Assembly: GCF_042849255.1 (NCBI RefSeq)
Contig: NZ_AP026866.1
Coordinates: 744,001-808,000 of the forward strand
DNA length: 64,000 bases
From: Oceaniferula spumae
Lineage (GTDB): Bacteria > Verrucomicrobiota > Verrucomicrobiia > Verrucomicrobiales > Akkermansiaceae
Reading direction: 5' to 3'
Part shown: piece by piece, positions 26,814-36,671 of the stretch
Layout: each line of letters opens with the position of its first letter
Numbering within the stretch: position 1 is the stretch's first letter
Position numbers and translations under genes: made by a program
The notes under the pieces: generated by a model
Seen by the model: the letters and a program-made list of their open reading frames with translations, nothing else
What the model was told of the DNA's origin: nothing
The model's database searches: none

Positions 26814-28658
26814 TCACTCGTCGTGCTTCATCAGGCTCTGGGCTAGTTTGTAGCCTTCAGCGTCTGGGGCTTTGCCAGCTTCTTTGAACAGACCTGCGAT
26901 GCGACGACGGCCTCGGCGGCAGATGTAGTCGGTGGTCTGCAAGGCGTTGTTTCCTAGAACATCCGTCGCTTTGCTATTCATCTCAGCCTGAGCACGAGAA
27001 CAGGCGCAGGACATGGCGAAGAGTTCGGTGGCTATATCAACGTAGCGGCCTAACAAGAGCTGGAGTTTTTCTAACTTGGGTCCGTTGGTAACCATCGCCA
27101 TAAACAGCGTCCGTGCGAGTTTAGCACTGAGGCGATTGATGGCGCCCATGTGCTTTTTCAGGGTTGGGTGCATATCGCTGGGGATGCCGGATCCGCGTGG
27201 CAAAAATCTGGCAGGATACCAGAAGGCATAGTGCATTCCGGCTTTGGCTCCGGCAGAAAGTCGTTTGCCCATAGGCAGACGGGTATCGATGGCGGCAGCG
27301 CCACGGCGCAGATGGGGGTCGAGCGCTTCGCGGGCGATGAACAGACGCATGATTTCACTAGAGCCTTCGAAGATGGTATTGATGCGGCAGTCGCGGAACA
27401 TGCGCTCGACCGGATCAGGCGATTCTCCACGAGCGCGGAGCGAGTCGGCCGTTTCGTAACCACGACCACTGCGGATCTGCATCGTTTCATCAACAGTATG
27501 CCATCCGGCCTCTGTGCCCCAAAGTTTGGCCATCGCGGCCTCAATGCGGATGTCGGCTTTTTTATCGGCATCAACCAACGCAGAGACGTAGTAAACCATG
27601 GCCTCGGTGGCAAAGGCATCGGCGGCCATGTCCGCCAGTTTTCCGGCGATGGCTGCGTGTTTCCCGATTGGTGCTCCCCACTGTTCACGCTCGCGGCACC
27701 AACGCAGGCAGATATCGATGCACTCGCGCATCAAGCCACTGCAGGCAGCAGGCAATGTCAGGCGCCCTGTGTTCAAAGTTGTTAGAGCCACTTTTAGTCC
27801 CTTGCCTTCCTCGTGCACCACATCCTCTACAGGAATTCTAACATTGGTGAATTTCACCACTCCGTTATACAGTGCCTTGAGTCCCATAAAATGACAACGG
27901 CGCACGATCTCAACACCCTCGGCCTCGGTATCGACCAAGAAGGCGGTGGTAGAGTGTGGCTTAGCCTCCGTGGGAGTCTTCGCCATCACGATGATGTAGC
28001 GGGACTTCAGCAAGTTCGTGCACCAAAGTTTTTCCCCAGTGAGCAGGAAATGAGAACCATCTTCGCTCTTGGTCGCAGTAGTAACCATACGTGCGGGATC
28101 AGAGCCCACGCCTACCTCAGTGAGCGCGAAAGCAGAGACACCGCCGGCGGCGCAGTGCGGCAGGTATTTTTTCTTCTGCTGTTCTGTTCCAAAAACGATG
28201 AGAGGCTGAGGCACACCGATGGACTGATGCGCGGAAAGTAATGCGGTTAAGTTTCCGCACCAGGTTCCTAACAACATGGCTGCGCGTGAGTAATTCGTCT
28301 GGGACAATCCGAGACCACCATATTCTTTGGGAATTTTGATCCCGAAAGCACCCAATTCAGCGAGACCTTTGAATACTTCATCGGGGATCTCGCCTTCGCG
28401 ATCGATGGCATCGGCATCGGTGTGGTTTTTCAAAAATTCATCGAGCTTGGCGACAAATTCATCCCCAGCCTGCTGATCCTCTTTGCTCTGCCTGGTGAAT
28501 GGTGTGATCTTGCCGAAATCGGGCACGCCCATAAACAAACTGGAGGCAAAACCAGAGGCTGCGCGGGTATCACGTGACTCCTCAGCCATTTCCAAGGCAG
28601 CGCGCTGACCTTCGGACATCGTTGAGGTATCGATGGTTGATTTGTATTCTTCGCTCAT
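26814..28658 (-). CDS. Acyl-CoA dehydrogenase family protein
   Basis: FAD enzyme that introduces the trans-2 double bond in the first oxidation step of fatty acid degradation. The 614-residue protein has the N-terminal helical domain (about 70-180, EYGGLGLSQTNYSRA), the middle beta domain with FALTEVGVGSDPARM and the FAD/acyl motifs LTGEKLWCTN, and the helical C-terminal domain with the signature REQWGAPIGKHAAI and FEGSSEIMRLFIARE. About 150 further residues follow the standard end, as in the longer bacterial acyl-CoA dehydrogenases of FadE/VLCAD type. Last gene of the five-gene fatty acid operon, 30 bases after the FadJ-like gene. Confidence 0.93.
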   Translation of the reverse strand: MSEEYKSTIDTSTMSEGQRAALEMAEESRDTRAASGFASSLFMGVPDFGKITPFTRQSKEDQQAGDEFVAKLDEFLKNHTDADAIDREGEIPDEVFKGLAELGAFGIKIPKEYGGLGLSQTNYSRAAMLLGTWCGNLTALLSAHQSIGVPQPLIVFGTEQQKKKYLPHCAAGGVSAFALTEVGVGSDPARMVTTATKSEDGSHFLLTGEKLWCTNLLKSRYIIVMAKTPTEAKPHSTTAFLVDTEAEGVEIVRRCHFMGLKALYNGVVKFTNVRIPVEDVVHEEGKGLKVALTTLNTGRLTLPAACSGLMRECIDICLRWCREREQWGAPIGKHAAIAGKLADMAADAFATEAMVYYVSALVDADKKADIRIEAAMAKLWGTEAGWHTVDETMQIRSGRGYETADSLRARGESPDPVERMFRDCRINTIFEGSSEIMRLFIAREALDPHLRRGAAAIDTRLPMGKRLSAGAKAGMHYAFWYPARFLPRGSGIPSDMHPTLKKHMGAINRLSAKLARTLFMAMVTNGPKLEKLQLLLGRYVDIATELFAMSCACSRAQAEMNSKATDVLGNNALQTTDYICRRGRRRIAGLFKEAGKAPDAEGYKLAQSLMKHDE

Positions 28659-28688
28659 GTTATTTGGGTGCTTGTTAGATTATTAAAA

Positions 28689-30674
28689 TTACTCGGTGTA
28701 GAATTTACGATCGTTCAGATTGTTATCGTCGCTGTAACGCAACGGACCACCTCGGAAAGGAGCATAGCCAGTGCCCATGACCATGGCGAAATCGACATCC
28801 TCCGGAGCTCCGGCTACGCCTTCATCAAGACAAAGGATGGCTTCATCGGTCATCATGCCTGCTAGCTTCTCCGCGATATTGTCTGGCGATTCTGTGCCCT
28901 CGCGCATCGCTAACACCTCAGGGTTCGGCACTGGATCACCGCCGCCATTGTAGAGATAAAATCCTTTACCCGACTTCCGGCCCAAGAAACCCTTCTCAAT
29001 CATTTTGGAGAGAATCTCAGGCACCTCCATACGGTCTGGGAATGCCGCCGCGAGAGTTTCGGCCACGTGAATACCAACATCGAGACCTACTTCATCAAGC
29101 AAGCGGATCGGCCCCATTGGCATACCAAAGTCCAGCATCGCATTATCGATCGCACGTGGGTCAGCGCCCTTCGAAAACATGTTTCCAGCCTCCACTAAAT
29201 ACGGCAGTAAAATACGGTTCACGAGGAATCCCGGACGATCTTTAACCACCACAGGAAGCTTGCCAATTTTTTGCACGAAGGCAACGGCCGTAGCGAGGGT
29301 CTCCGGTGACGTTGTTTCCGTCTCCACAACTTCCACCAATTTCATCCGATGCACAGGGTTGAAGAAATGCAGCCCGACGAGTCGTTCCGGATGTGTGATC
29401 ACAGGTGCCAATTCATGGATCGGCAATGCTGATGTATTGGTTGCCAATATCGTATCAGGTCCAGTCCGTTCGCTGAGGTCGGCGAAAATTTTCTTTTTGA
29501 TCCCTAGATCCTCAGACGCCGCTTCGATTACCATATCGCAGTTTTGCAATGGCACTCGTTGCGCTGAAGCATGGATGTTATCGTAGCCAATGGTGGCTTC
29601 GATTTTGGACATGACCCGTTTTTTAACCGATGTGACGTAGAGCTTTTCAATCCCTGCCAACCCCTTGGCAATAGCTTCATCGTTGATGTCCTGGAGTATT
29701 ACCCTCTTGCCTCGGGTGCTCAACCAATAGGCGATGCCTGAGCCCATGACACCGGCCCCGATCGTCGCTACGGTGTCAATGGTTCCGGCTTCCGCATCGT
29801 TTGGCTTAAGCTTCTTGAAGCGTTCGTTGAGGAAAAATAGGCCGATCATGCGTTTGGTCTGCGGCAATGCGGCCAATTCCAGAAACGCCTCACGTTCGCG
29901 GCCAAGGCTCTCACTGTGTGAGCCACTAACAGACTCACAGGCTACATCAAGAGCCTTCAGTGCAGCGGGATACAAACCTCTCGTTTTCTCCATGACATTG
30001 GCTGTCGCTTTTTTCCGTATCACCGAGACGCTGAGAGGATTGTGCAGTAGGAAATGTGAGTCGTATTTGCGCTTACCTCGTTTCAGGAAAGTCTTGGCAT
30101 ATTCTTTCAAGTCTTCCGGAGGACAGACACCATCGGCCAGGCCTTTGTGTTTAGCGGCGCCGGCCTTGAGGAGTTTGCCGGCTAAAATAAGATCCAGTGC
30201 ATTCGGCAAACCTATCATGTTAGGCAGTCGGGTAGATCCGCCCCACGCGGGTAGAATTCCCAGCTGAGTTTCTGGCAAACCTATGCGAGTAGCTGACGCG
30301 TCAGAGAGCACACGCCAATCACATGCCAGCGCCAACTCACAGCCCCCCCCAGCGCATGCTCCGTTGATTGCGGCCACGGTGGTGATTTTCAATGCTGCTA
30401 CGCGATCAAAGACACGTTGTCCCAATTCCAACAGCTGAGCCAACTCATCCTTCGGTGCACTGAACAGAGTTTTAATATCAGCCCCTGCTATGAAAATGGA
30501 TCGTTTAGCCGAATCAATAAGCAATCCACGCAGATCGCTAGCCTGCTCAATCGCGGCGATGTGGTCATCGAGTTCCAACAATACGTCGCGATCAAAAATA
30601 TTAGCACCGCTGTTCTCACGATCGAAAGTGAGAATTGCGATATTGTCTTCTGTAGATCTTTTTATGTTAGACAT
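28689..30674 (-). CDS. Bifunctional enoyl-CoA hydratase / 3-hydroxyacyl-CoA dehydrogenase (FadJ-like)
   Basis: Carries out hydration and NAD-dependent oxidation in beta-oxidation. Residues about 1-190 are a crotonase domain: IAGADIKTLF and NGACAGGGCELALACDWRV form the oxyanion hole, and LPETQLGILPAWGGSTRLP supplies the catalytic glutamate. The Rossmann domain starts at about 305 with VATIGAGVMGSGIA, has the ASEDLGIKKKIF and NTSALPI segments, and the dehydrogenase C-terminal domain has the catalytic HFFNPVHRMKLVE and PGFLVNRIL. At 661 residues it is shorter than FadB/FadJ of E. coli (about 715). It sits between the thiolase and the acyl-CoA dehydrogenase with 12 and 30 base gaps. Confidence 0.94.
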   Translation of the reverse strand: MSNIKRSTEDNIAILTFDRENSGANIFDRDVLLELDDHIAAIEQASDLRGLLIDSAKRSIFIAGADIKTLFSAPKDELAQLLELGQRVFDRVAALKITTVAAINGACAGGGCELALACDWRVLSDASATRIGLPETQLGILPAWGGSTRLPNMIGLPNALDLILAGKLLKAGAAKHKGLADGVCPPEDLKEYAKTFLKRGKRKYDSHFLLHNPLSVSVIRKKATANVMEKTRGLYPAALKALDVACESVSGSHSESLGREREAFLELAALPQTKRMIGLFFLNERFKKLKPNDAEAGTIDTVATIGAGVMGSGIAYWLSTRGKRVILQDINDEAIAKGLAGIEKLYVTSVKKRVMSKIEATIGYDNIHASAQRVPLQNCDMVIEAASEDLGIKKKIFADLSERTGPDTILATNTSALPIHELAPVITHPERLVGLHFFNPVHRMKLVEVVETETTSPETLATAVAFVQKIGKLPVVVKDRPGFLVNRILLPYLVEAGNMFSKGADPRAIDNAMLDFGMPMGPIRLLDEVGLDVGIHVAETLAAAFPDRMEVPEILSKMIEKGFLGRKSGKGFYLYNGGGDPVPNPEVLAMREGTESPDNIAEKLAGMMTDEAILCLDEGVAGAPEDVDFAMVMGTGYAPFRGGPLRYSDDNNLNDRKFYTE

Positions 30675-30686
30675 GATGATGAATGA

Positions 30687-31946
30687 TTAATTGGTTTCCA
30701 ACCAGAGTGCAGCCCCCTGCCCTCCGCCAACGCAGAGAGAGGTAAGAGCACGTTTGCCTCCGGTCTTGTGAAGTTGATGCAGCGCGGTGTAAACGAGACG
30801 AGAGCCAGTCGCTCCAACCGGGTGACCGAGCGCAATCGAGCCGCCATGCGGATTGAGTTTTTCAGTCGGAATCTCGCCGATCGAATCTTCCAGCCCGGCG
30901 ATCTTGGCATAAGCAGGATCGTTGAGAGCCTTGCAACAGGCTAACACCTGAGCGGCGAAGGCTTCGTTGATCTCAATCGTATCCGCATCACCTAGATTGA
31001 GTCCGGTTAGACGGTTTGCCTCAGCGATGGCTTTTACGGGGCCGAGGCCCATCCGCTTGGGATCACAACCGGTGTATGCGTAACCGGTCAGACGCCCTAA
31101 GGGCTCGATCCCCAGCTCCGCAGCTTTTGCATCGGTGGCCACGAGCATCATCACTGCCCCATCGGTGATCTGGGAGGAATTTCCTGCGGTGACAGTGCCC
31201 GTCGTGCGGTTGAACACCGGCTTGAGCTTGGCGAGCTTTTCCGGCGAACTGTCCTCGCGGATTCCGTCGTCAGTATTGATCACCTCACCCCGAAGATGCA
31301 CAGGGGAAATTTCCTCGTTTAAAAACTCTCTGCCTGCTGCCGCTTTCTGTTGGGAGGCTGCGGCAAAGGCGTCCTGCTCTTCACGACTGATATTAAATTC
31401 ACGCGCCAAAACCTCTGCCGTCTCTCCCATGTTCAATCCGGAAACCGGATCACTCAGGCCGAGTTTCAATCCGATGACCGGTGAGAAATCCGCGGGACGG
31501 AAGGAAGAAAATACACTGAGTCGCTGCGAGAGATTTTTCGCTTTGGAAAGCATGGTGAATTTTTTCACTGCCGAGTTCCGATACAACAGAGGCACGTTAC
31601 TCATGCTATCGACTCCGCCGACCAGATACAAACCGCCCCGTCCTGCAGCAATGCGTTCGGCTGCTGTGGTGATCGATTCCATTCCCGATGCGCAATTTCG
31701 GTGCACTGTGACGGCGGGCACGGAGATAGGTATGCCTGACTTCAGAGCAATCACACGTGCGATGTTAGCAGCGTCGACCGGCTGGCAAACACAACCGATA
31801 ATCACCTCGTCCAGCATCGCAGGATCAACCCCCGTTTCAGTGAGCAGTGACGACACGGCGTGACGCCCTAACTCTGCGGCACTCAATGCGGAGAGACTTG
31901 ACCCCATTCTGGTGAAAGGAGTACGTGTGGCTGCTAGAATTTGCAT
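30687..31946 (-). CDS. Acetyl-CoA C-acyltransferase (thiolase)
   Basis: Thiolase that cleaves 3-ketoacyl-CoA with CoA at the end of each beta-oxidation round. The 419-residue protein has the nucleophilic cysteine in VHRNCASGMES (about residue 88), the histidine in LNPHGGSIALGHPVGATG and the second cysteine in LTSLCVGGGQGAALWLE. The operon context points to degradation (FadA/FadI role), although the same fold works in synthesis. It lies 18 bases after the ligase gene. Confidence 0.94.
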   Translation of the reverse strand: MQILAATRTPFTRMGSSLSALSAAELGRHAVSSLLTETGVDPAMLDEVIIGCVCQPVDAANIARVIALKSGIPISVPAVTVHRNCASGMESITTAAERIAAGRGGLYLVGGVDSMSNVPLLYRNSAVKKFTMLSKAKNLSQRLSVFSSFRPADFSPVIGLKLGLSDPVSGLNMGETAEVLAREFNISREEQDAFAAASQQKAAAGREFLNEEISPVHLRGEVINTDDGIREDSSPEKLAKLKPVFNRTTGTVTAGNSSQITDGAVMMLVATDAKAAELGIEPLGRLTGYAYTGCDPKRMGLGPVKAIAEANRLTGLNLGDADTIEINEAFAAQVLACCKALNDPAYAKIAGLEDSIGEIPTEKLNPHGGSIALGHPVGATGSRLVYTALHQLHKTGGKRALTSLCVGGGQGAALWLETN

Positions 31947-31964
31947 AATATTTGATTTGTTAGG

Positions 31965-33416
31965 TTAATCTTTCGGACGATTATCGATGACCTTCTTCTC
32001 CTTCAGTTCCTTACCGACACCTTGCATTTTCCGCATCGTGTCCCAATCGTGGAAAAGAATCTTGTTCGGGCTGAGTTCGGTCGAATTCTTCAGTTTACGA
32101 CGAATGTTTTCCTCCAGTGTGGGTTCATCACAGTTTAGAGGAACGGCGTGGATGATAATTTCATCGAGATCGAGCGGATCGTCGTTTTCCTTTTTCAACT
32201 CCAGCTGCCAGGCTCCGAGGCCTTCGGTATCGTCGAGAAGGTTTTCCAGCTGGTTAAAATCAACCAAGGTTCCTTTGAGTTTACCGATGTTGAGGCGGTG
32301 GATGTCTGAGACGCGAGAAATTTTTCCTACCAACCGCGGACATGTTCGACCGCAAATTGGGCATGGCTCGCGCACGATCCCCCCTTCGATCAGGTCACCG
32401 GTGCGGTAACGCAAAACAACCGATCCGCGACTTTGCAGTGGCGTGTAAACAATCTCACCAGCATGGCCGTCGGGAACACGTTCACCCGTTTCGGGATCAA
32501 CAATCTCTATAAATGAAAGGTCAGGATAGAGGTGGAAACCGGCGGATTCTTGACCTTGCGAGACGGCACATTCTGCCCAAGCCATTTTAGCTTCGGTGAA
32601 CGCGTAGGTGGATAAGATGTCGACTTTATCAGCACCCAGTTCGGCACAGAATGCACGAAGTTTGCGGCGCATTCCTTCCGGTACTTTCTCCCCGCCTAAC
32701 ACGAGACGTTTTAAGTTAGGCCATTGCTTTTTATCTTCGGCTGCCTTTTGCAACAGGTGGTAGAGGAAAGTCGGCATCGCGATCACTGCGTCGGGCTGAA
32801 TCTTGGTAATCACCTCGACGTTGCCAGATGTACCCATGACTTTTCCTCCACCGGTGGAAAGCATAAACTTGGTGTCCGCAGTGCCAGCATAATGGGCCTG
32901 CCAAAATGCGAGGTGAGGTGCGAAGGGAAAGGCGTTGATGATTTTAAAATCTGGCGTGGCATTACACATGTCCATTAAACGCCGGCCGCCCTCTTCCAGA
33001 ATGGCGATATCATGTTTGGTATATAAGAATGGGACGGGAGCCGATGAGCGGCCGGTCGTGCTGGTCATGAAAACTGGACGCAACTCGTCCTGAAGCACTG
33101 CCTTCACTCCTTTAGGTCCATATCGAAGAACCTTGAGTAAAGTGCCGGGCTGTTTTTTCAGCACCGCCTCATCGGGCAGGATCACGAAGTCCTTGGTTTC
33201 ACCGAGATCACGCTTCGAGGTGAATGGCAGCCTAACAAGGTCATCTGTGGATTTGATAGACGCAGGGTCGATGCCCTCGCGCTCAAACATTTCGCGATAG
33301 TGCTTCGAAAACGGAGCCACGCGAGTGGTGATCAGTTTCTGAAGTAACTTCGACTGATGATTCTTCACTTCATCTGGGGATGCTTTATCCCACCAGTTTT
33401 TGAATTTTACGCTCAT
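31965..33416 (-). CDS. Phenylacetate-CoA ligase-like AMP-binding enzyme
   Basis: Adenylate-forming enzyme of the PaaK-like branch, which activates a carboxylic acid to an acyl-adenylate and then to the CoA thioester. The P-loop TSTTGRSSAPVPF, the aromatic-motif equivalent YAFTEAKMAWAEC, and the hinge region SVVLRYRTGDL are present; a CPICGRTCPRL segment supplies the cysteines seen in PaaK-like enzymes. The length of 483 is somewhat over the classic PaaK length of about 435. Because it lies between a lipase-like gene and beta-oxidation genes, the substrate is more likely a fatty acid than phenylacetate, but this is inference. Its first 32 bases overlap the patatin gene. Confidence 0.85.
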   Translation of the reverse strand: MSVKFKNWWDKASPDEVKNHQSKLLQKLITTRVAPFSKHYREMFEREGIDPASIKSTDDLVRLPFTSKRDLGETKDFVILPDEAVLKKQPGTLLKVLRYGPKGVKAVLQDELRPVFMTSTTGRSSAPVPFLYTKHDIAILEEGGRRLMDMCNATPDFKIINAFPFAPHLAFWQAHYAGTADTKFMLSTGGGKVMGTSGNVEVITKIQPDAVIAMPTFLYHLLQKAAEDKKQWPNLKRLVLGGEKVPEGMRRKLRAFCAELGADKVDILSTYAFTEAKMAWAECAVSQGQESAGFHLYPDLSFIEIVDPETGERVPDGHAGEIVYTPLQSRGSVVLRYRTGDLIEGGIVREPCPICGRTCPRLVGKISRVSDIHRLNIGKLKGTLVDFNQLENLLDDTEGLGAWQLELKKENDDPLDLDEIIIHAVPLNCDEPTLEENIRRKLKNSTELSPNKILFHDWDTMRKMQGVGKELKEKKVIDNRPKD

Positions 33417-34455
33417 GGTTAGTTTTTCCTGATTTGTGATTTTCGATCAATTCCCGGATGAGTGGCAATTGGGCTTCGGCGGCTTTTCTTCCCACTTCAA
33501 CGAAGTGTTCAAAATTGTGATAATCGTGCCAGCGACTCTCTTGGTGAGTGTGCGCACGCATGACGACATCGGCATGTTTGCAGGCATCGTGCGCGATCCG
33601 AATCTGTCCGATGCGGATACTACGTCGCAGGGTATCGATGGTATTTCCCTCCGCTGTCAGGCTGATGCTGTTAGTGATGGTCTTGGTCATGCGGCCCCAG
33701 AGCCCGCTGGAAATTTCCTGCTGCACCGCCTCGTCCTCGCTTTCGCGTTTGCAGTTGAGCTGCGTGAAGTCAGGCAATGTGCTTACGGCGATGATAAGGT
33801 CCACGTCACAGAATTTCCGCATCGACGATACCGGGACTGGCTCAACGACTCCGCCATCAGTGCAACGTTTGCCATCGACCATCACTGGCACCACCACACC
33901 AGGCATTGCACAGCTGGCGTGGACGGCTTCGAGCACAGAGCCTTCGCGGAAGACGATGCGCTCGTAGCTGTCTAAATCCGCAGCGATCACGATCAGTTTC
34001 TTTTTCAGTTCAGAAAATGATACATCCCCAATGCTCAGACCGAGATGATCCCTGGCTTTGAATCCTTTTAGAAAGCCCTTGGTGAATGGAGGGGCCGGAT
34101 CTGCCAGTTGTTTCAACACCTTGCGATCCTGCATTTCAGCGGCCAGCTCGAACAGTTTCTCCCCGTTACACCCCGATGCCCACAACGCGCCAACGTAGGC
34201 GCCCATGCTGGATCCTGAAACGGCATGTATGGGAATGTTATTCTCCTCCAACACTTGGATCACTCCAACGTGGGCCAAACTTTTTGCCCCTCCCGATGAC
34301 AGAGCTAATCCGATTTTAGGTGCCGGCAGTTGGTCGGGTTCAGAGGTCGACGGAGAGAAGAGTTTCTGCCAAGCGCGTTTAAAAAAGTTGAAGCCTCCGC
34401 CTCGCACATCCTCGTGTGCGTGAACGGCTTCGGCTACTTTCTGTGTTATATTCAT
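33385..34455 (-). CDS. Patatin-like phospholipase (RssA-like)
   Basis: Serine lipase of the patatin fold, 356 residues. The oxyanion glycine loop reads LALSSGGAKSLAHVGV, the nucleophile elbow SGSSMGAYVGAL, and the catalytic aspartate DGGVVEPVPV, so the Ser-Asp dyad is complete. The N-terminal 45 residues (basic, with no signal peptide) indicate a cytoplasmic or membrane-attached enzyme, and the C-terminal part is charged. First gene of the operon; the 32-base overlap with the ligase gene suggests translational coupling. It would release fatty acids from lipids for the enzymes encoded downstream. Confidence 0.88.
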   Translation of the reverse strand: MNITQKVAEAVHAHEDVRGGGFNFFKRAWQKLFSPSTSEPDQLPAPKIGLALSSGGAKSLAHVGVIQVLEENNIPIHAVSGSSMGAYVGALWASGCNGEKLFELAAEMQDRKVLKQLADPAPPFTKGFLKGFKARDHLGLSIGDVSFSELKKKLIVIAADLDSYERIVFREGSVLEAVHASCAMPGVVVPVMVDGKRCTDGGVVEPVPVSSMRKFCDVDLIIAVSTLPDFTQLNCKRESEDEAVQQEISSGLWGRMTKTITNSISLTAEGNTIDTLRRSIRIGQIRIAHDACKHADVVMRAHTHQESRWHDYHNFEHFVEVGRKAAEAQLPLIRELIENHKSGKTNHERKIQKLVG

Positions 34456-34639
34456 TTCCCTGCAGGGTGAGAGTTTCTGAATACGGCAGTTCTTCTAATA
34501 TATTCTACATCACTCACATTGCACTATACGCCTAACACGAGCGTTAAGCAATATGTTCTGAAGGATTTGGCAAGAAATCCTCAAACGAGCGTCTGCCCCC
34601 AACATTCAGGCAGATCGTCTAACAGCCTGTAGGGTCCGA

Positions 34640-35926
34640 TTATCCAACAAGATCGCCAATCGATCCGAAATCGGGAATAAACAGACGCTTGTAAAGACGG
34701 GCGGCCGAGCTGTCCGTCATGCCTGCTAGAAAGTCACAAACCAATCTGGCACGATCATTCACATCCTCCATGGACTCGATTTCCTCGGCGTCTTCTTTGG
34801 GAAGGATTTGGAAGTTTTGCCCACCTATATTTTGGCCGTCGATGTATCGGGTTTTCAAAACTGCCCACAACCGCTCCAGCATGTAATTGCCTTTATGCTC
34901 AAGCTGCTTGAGCTCTGGCGACAAGAACACCACTTCGAAAGCCAGCTTCTTGAAAACCTCGGACTCACGGCAAATTTCCTCATCCACTACCAGCTTATAG
35001 CGATAGCGGTTGGTGGTCGCGCTCATGCAGTTCGTGTCTTCCTGCAGATGGGCGGACTGGATATATTTTCCGATCCGTTTACCGGCGAAAGGTTCCACGC
35101 GATTACCTCGGATGGCTTTGATCAAATCACCTAACGGTGTGCCTTCACCGCAGGGTTCCTCTGTCTCTTCCGCCCATTGTTCAATGCGATGAATGGAGAG
35201 AAATCCAGCCCTAACACTATCGGCAAGATCGTTCAATGAATAGGCCGTATCGTCCGCCCAGTCCATCACTTGGCACTCGATGGATTTAAATTGATCGCGG
35301 GCTTTGCCAGGGGTGTATTCCACAGGGAAATCGTTACCGCCCATGGCCCAGTCCAAATACTTTGCCTGCTTGTCATAGACAAAATGGTTTTCAGGCGCCT
35401 CGCCTTCGCGACGCAATTCGCTCCAGAGAGTTTTGTATTTAAGCACTCCGTCCAAGAAAGCACGCGTGGGATCCATGCCTGCACGTTTGACTGAAAAAAT
35501 TCGTTCCGTGAGAAGCCTGAGTGTTTGAGCATTTCCCTCGAAACCACCGTAGTCCTTCATCAGAAAATTCAGACTCCGCTCTCCAGCGTGGCCGAATGGA
35601 GGGTGGCCGAGATCATGGGAAAGACAGACTACCTCTACCAGTTCAGGGTCGATGTAATAATCGGGCCGTAAAAGGTCGGAGTCAGCACGCAGCCAGTGAC
35701 AGATCGAACGACCAATTTGAGCCACTTCCAATGAGTGTGTCAGGCGAGTGCGATAGAAATCATACTCACCACTCCAAAAAACCTGAGTTTTGCTCTGCAA
35801 GCGACGGAATGCGGGTGTGTGTAACACTCTGTCTCGGTCCATTTGGAACGGCGTGCGGAAGTCACCGGTCGCTTCCCAGTTAGAAAGTCGCTCAGTATCG
35901 AATGCGTTGTAAAATTGATTGTCCAT
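34640..35926 (-). CDS. dgt: Deoxyguanosinetriphosphate triphosphohydrolase-like dNTPase
   Basis: HD-domain enzyme that splits dNTPs into nucleoside and triphosphate and so trims dNTP pools. Metal ligands are visible: H in RLTHSLEVAQIGRSI, the HD pair in VVCLSHDLGHPPFGHAGE, and the later aspartate in MDWADDTAYSLNDLAD. The residues FRRLQSKTQVF and the start DNQFYNAFDTERL fit the type-2 dGTPase-like family. At 428 residues from the ATG at 35926 it has normal length; a longer frame up to 36001 would overlap the upstream gene. It follows the DUF2238 gene by 22 bases. Confidence 0.92.
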   Translation of the reverse strand: MDNQFYNAFDTERLSNWEATGDFRTPFQMDRDRVLHTPAFRRLQSKTQVFWSGEYDFYRTRLTHSLEVAQIGRSICHWLRADSDLLRPDYYIDPELVEVVCLSHDLGHPPFGHAGERSLNFLMKDYGGFEGNAQTLRLLTERIFSVKRAGMDPTRAFLDGVLKYKTLWSELRREGEAPENHFVYDKQAKYLDWAMGGNDFPVEYTPGKARDQFKSIECQVMDWADDTAYSLNDLADSVRAGFLSIHRIEQWAEETEEPCGEGTPLGDLIKAIRGNRVEPFAGKRIGKYIQSAHLQEDTNCMSATTNRYRYKLVVDEEICRESEVFKKLAFEVVFLSPELKQLEHKGNYMLERLWAVLKTRYIDGQNIGGQNFQILPKEDAEEIESMEDVNDRARLVCDFLAGMTDSSAARLYKRLFIPDFGSIGDLVG

Positions 35927-35948
35927 GCCTGCCTGTGCCGCGATTGTT

Positions 35949-36626
35949 CTACCATGCAGATCTCTCGTCGGCTTGCTTTTTTTTCCTGCGTAGAATTTCA
36001 TCGCGAATCACTCGTCGAGGCGGGTTGAGCTTGAGGAATGATTCCCACACTCGACCGATCAAATTATCGGCACCGCTGCGCAGATAGATGTAGATGAAAA
36101 TGTTCAGCACCAATGCCGATCCACTTTCTAAAATGATGTCGTGCATTGTGTCGTCCACCCCGCGGCCGACCTCGACTCTCTGCATATTTCCTCCCGTAAT
36201 TTGATCGTAAGTAAATTCGTAAATCTCCCACATCGCACCAAAGGTGACCGAGAAGCAGAATGAGAATAAGCAGACGATAAGCACCTCATTTTCAATGCCT
36301 CGTTTATAAGAAAGGTATTGGATGAAGAGAAATCCGATCAGGGCAAATGCAGCACCGTAGAACCCGTGTAACATGTCGTCCCACCAGCTGAACTTCTCAT
36401 AAAAATCGTAGTAACTCCCCAACACCAAGGAGCAAATGCAGAAGACCATGAACGTCACTGCCATGCCTCTGGGGATATGTATGTTCAGACGTTTCTGAAA
36501 GCTGAGCAGAAAAAGAAAACTCGCGGAGATGATGATGCCGGGCTCAGATTTCACCAAGATCGAGAGGACCAGAGCCGCCAGTGTGACGGTTAGTTTCGAC
36601 CAGTGAAATGTTCTGAGTAAATTCAT
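35949..36626 (-). CDS. DUF2238/YjdF-family membrane protein
   Basis: Inner-membrane protein of 225 residues with about six hydrophobic segments between 10 and 190. The motifs SWWDDMLHGFYGAA, FGAMWEIYEFTYD and GVDDTMHDIILESGSAL are the family signature (conserved D, H, E and DD residues within or next to membrane segments), suggesting an enzyme-like or transport role that has not been shown. The C-terminus is basic. It lies 22 bases before the dNTPase gene and is probably cotranscribed with it. Confidence 0.82.
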   Translation of the reverse strand: MNLLRTFHWSKLTVTLAALVLSILVKSEPGIIISASFLFLLSFQKRLNIHIPRGMAVTFMVFCICSLVLGSYYDFYEKFSWWDDMLHGFYGAAFALIGFLFIQYLSYKRGIENEVLIVCLFSFCFSVTFGAMWEIYEFTYDQITGGNMQRVEVGRGVDDTMHDIILESGSALVLNIFIYIYLRSGADNLIGRVWESFLKLNPPRRVIRDEILRRKKKQADERSAW

Positions 36627-36671
36627 TCGGATGGAGAGCTCTATTTTGGGTCTATATACATCAATAAAATT

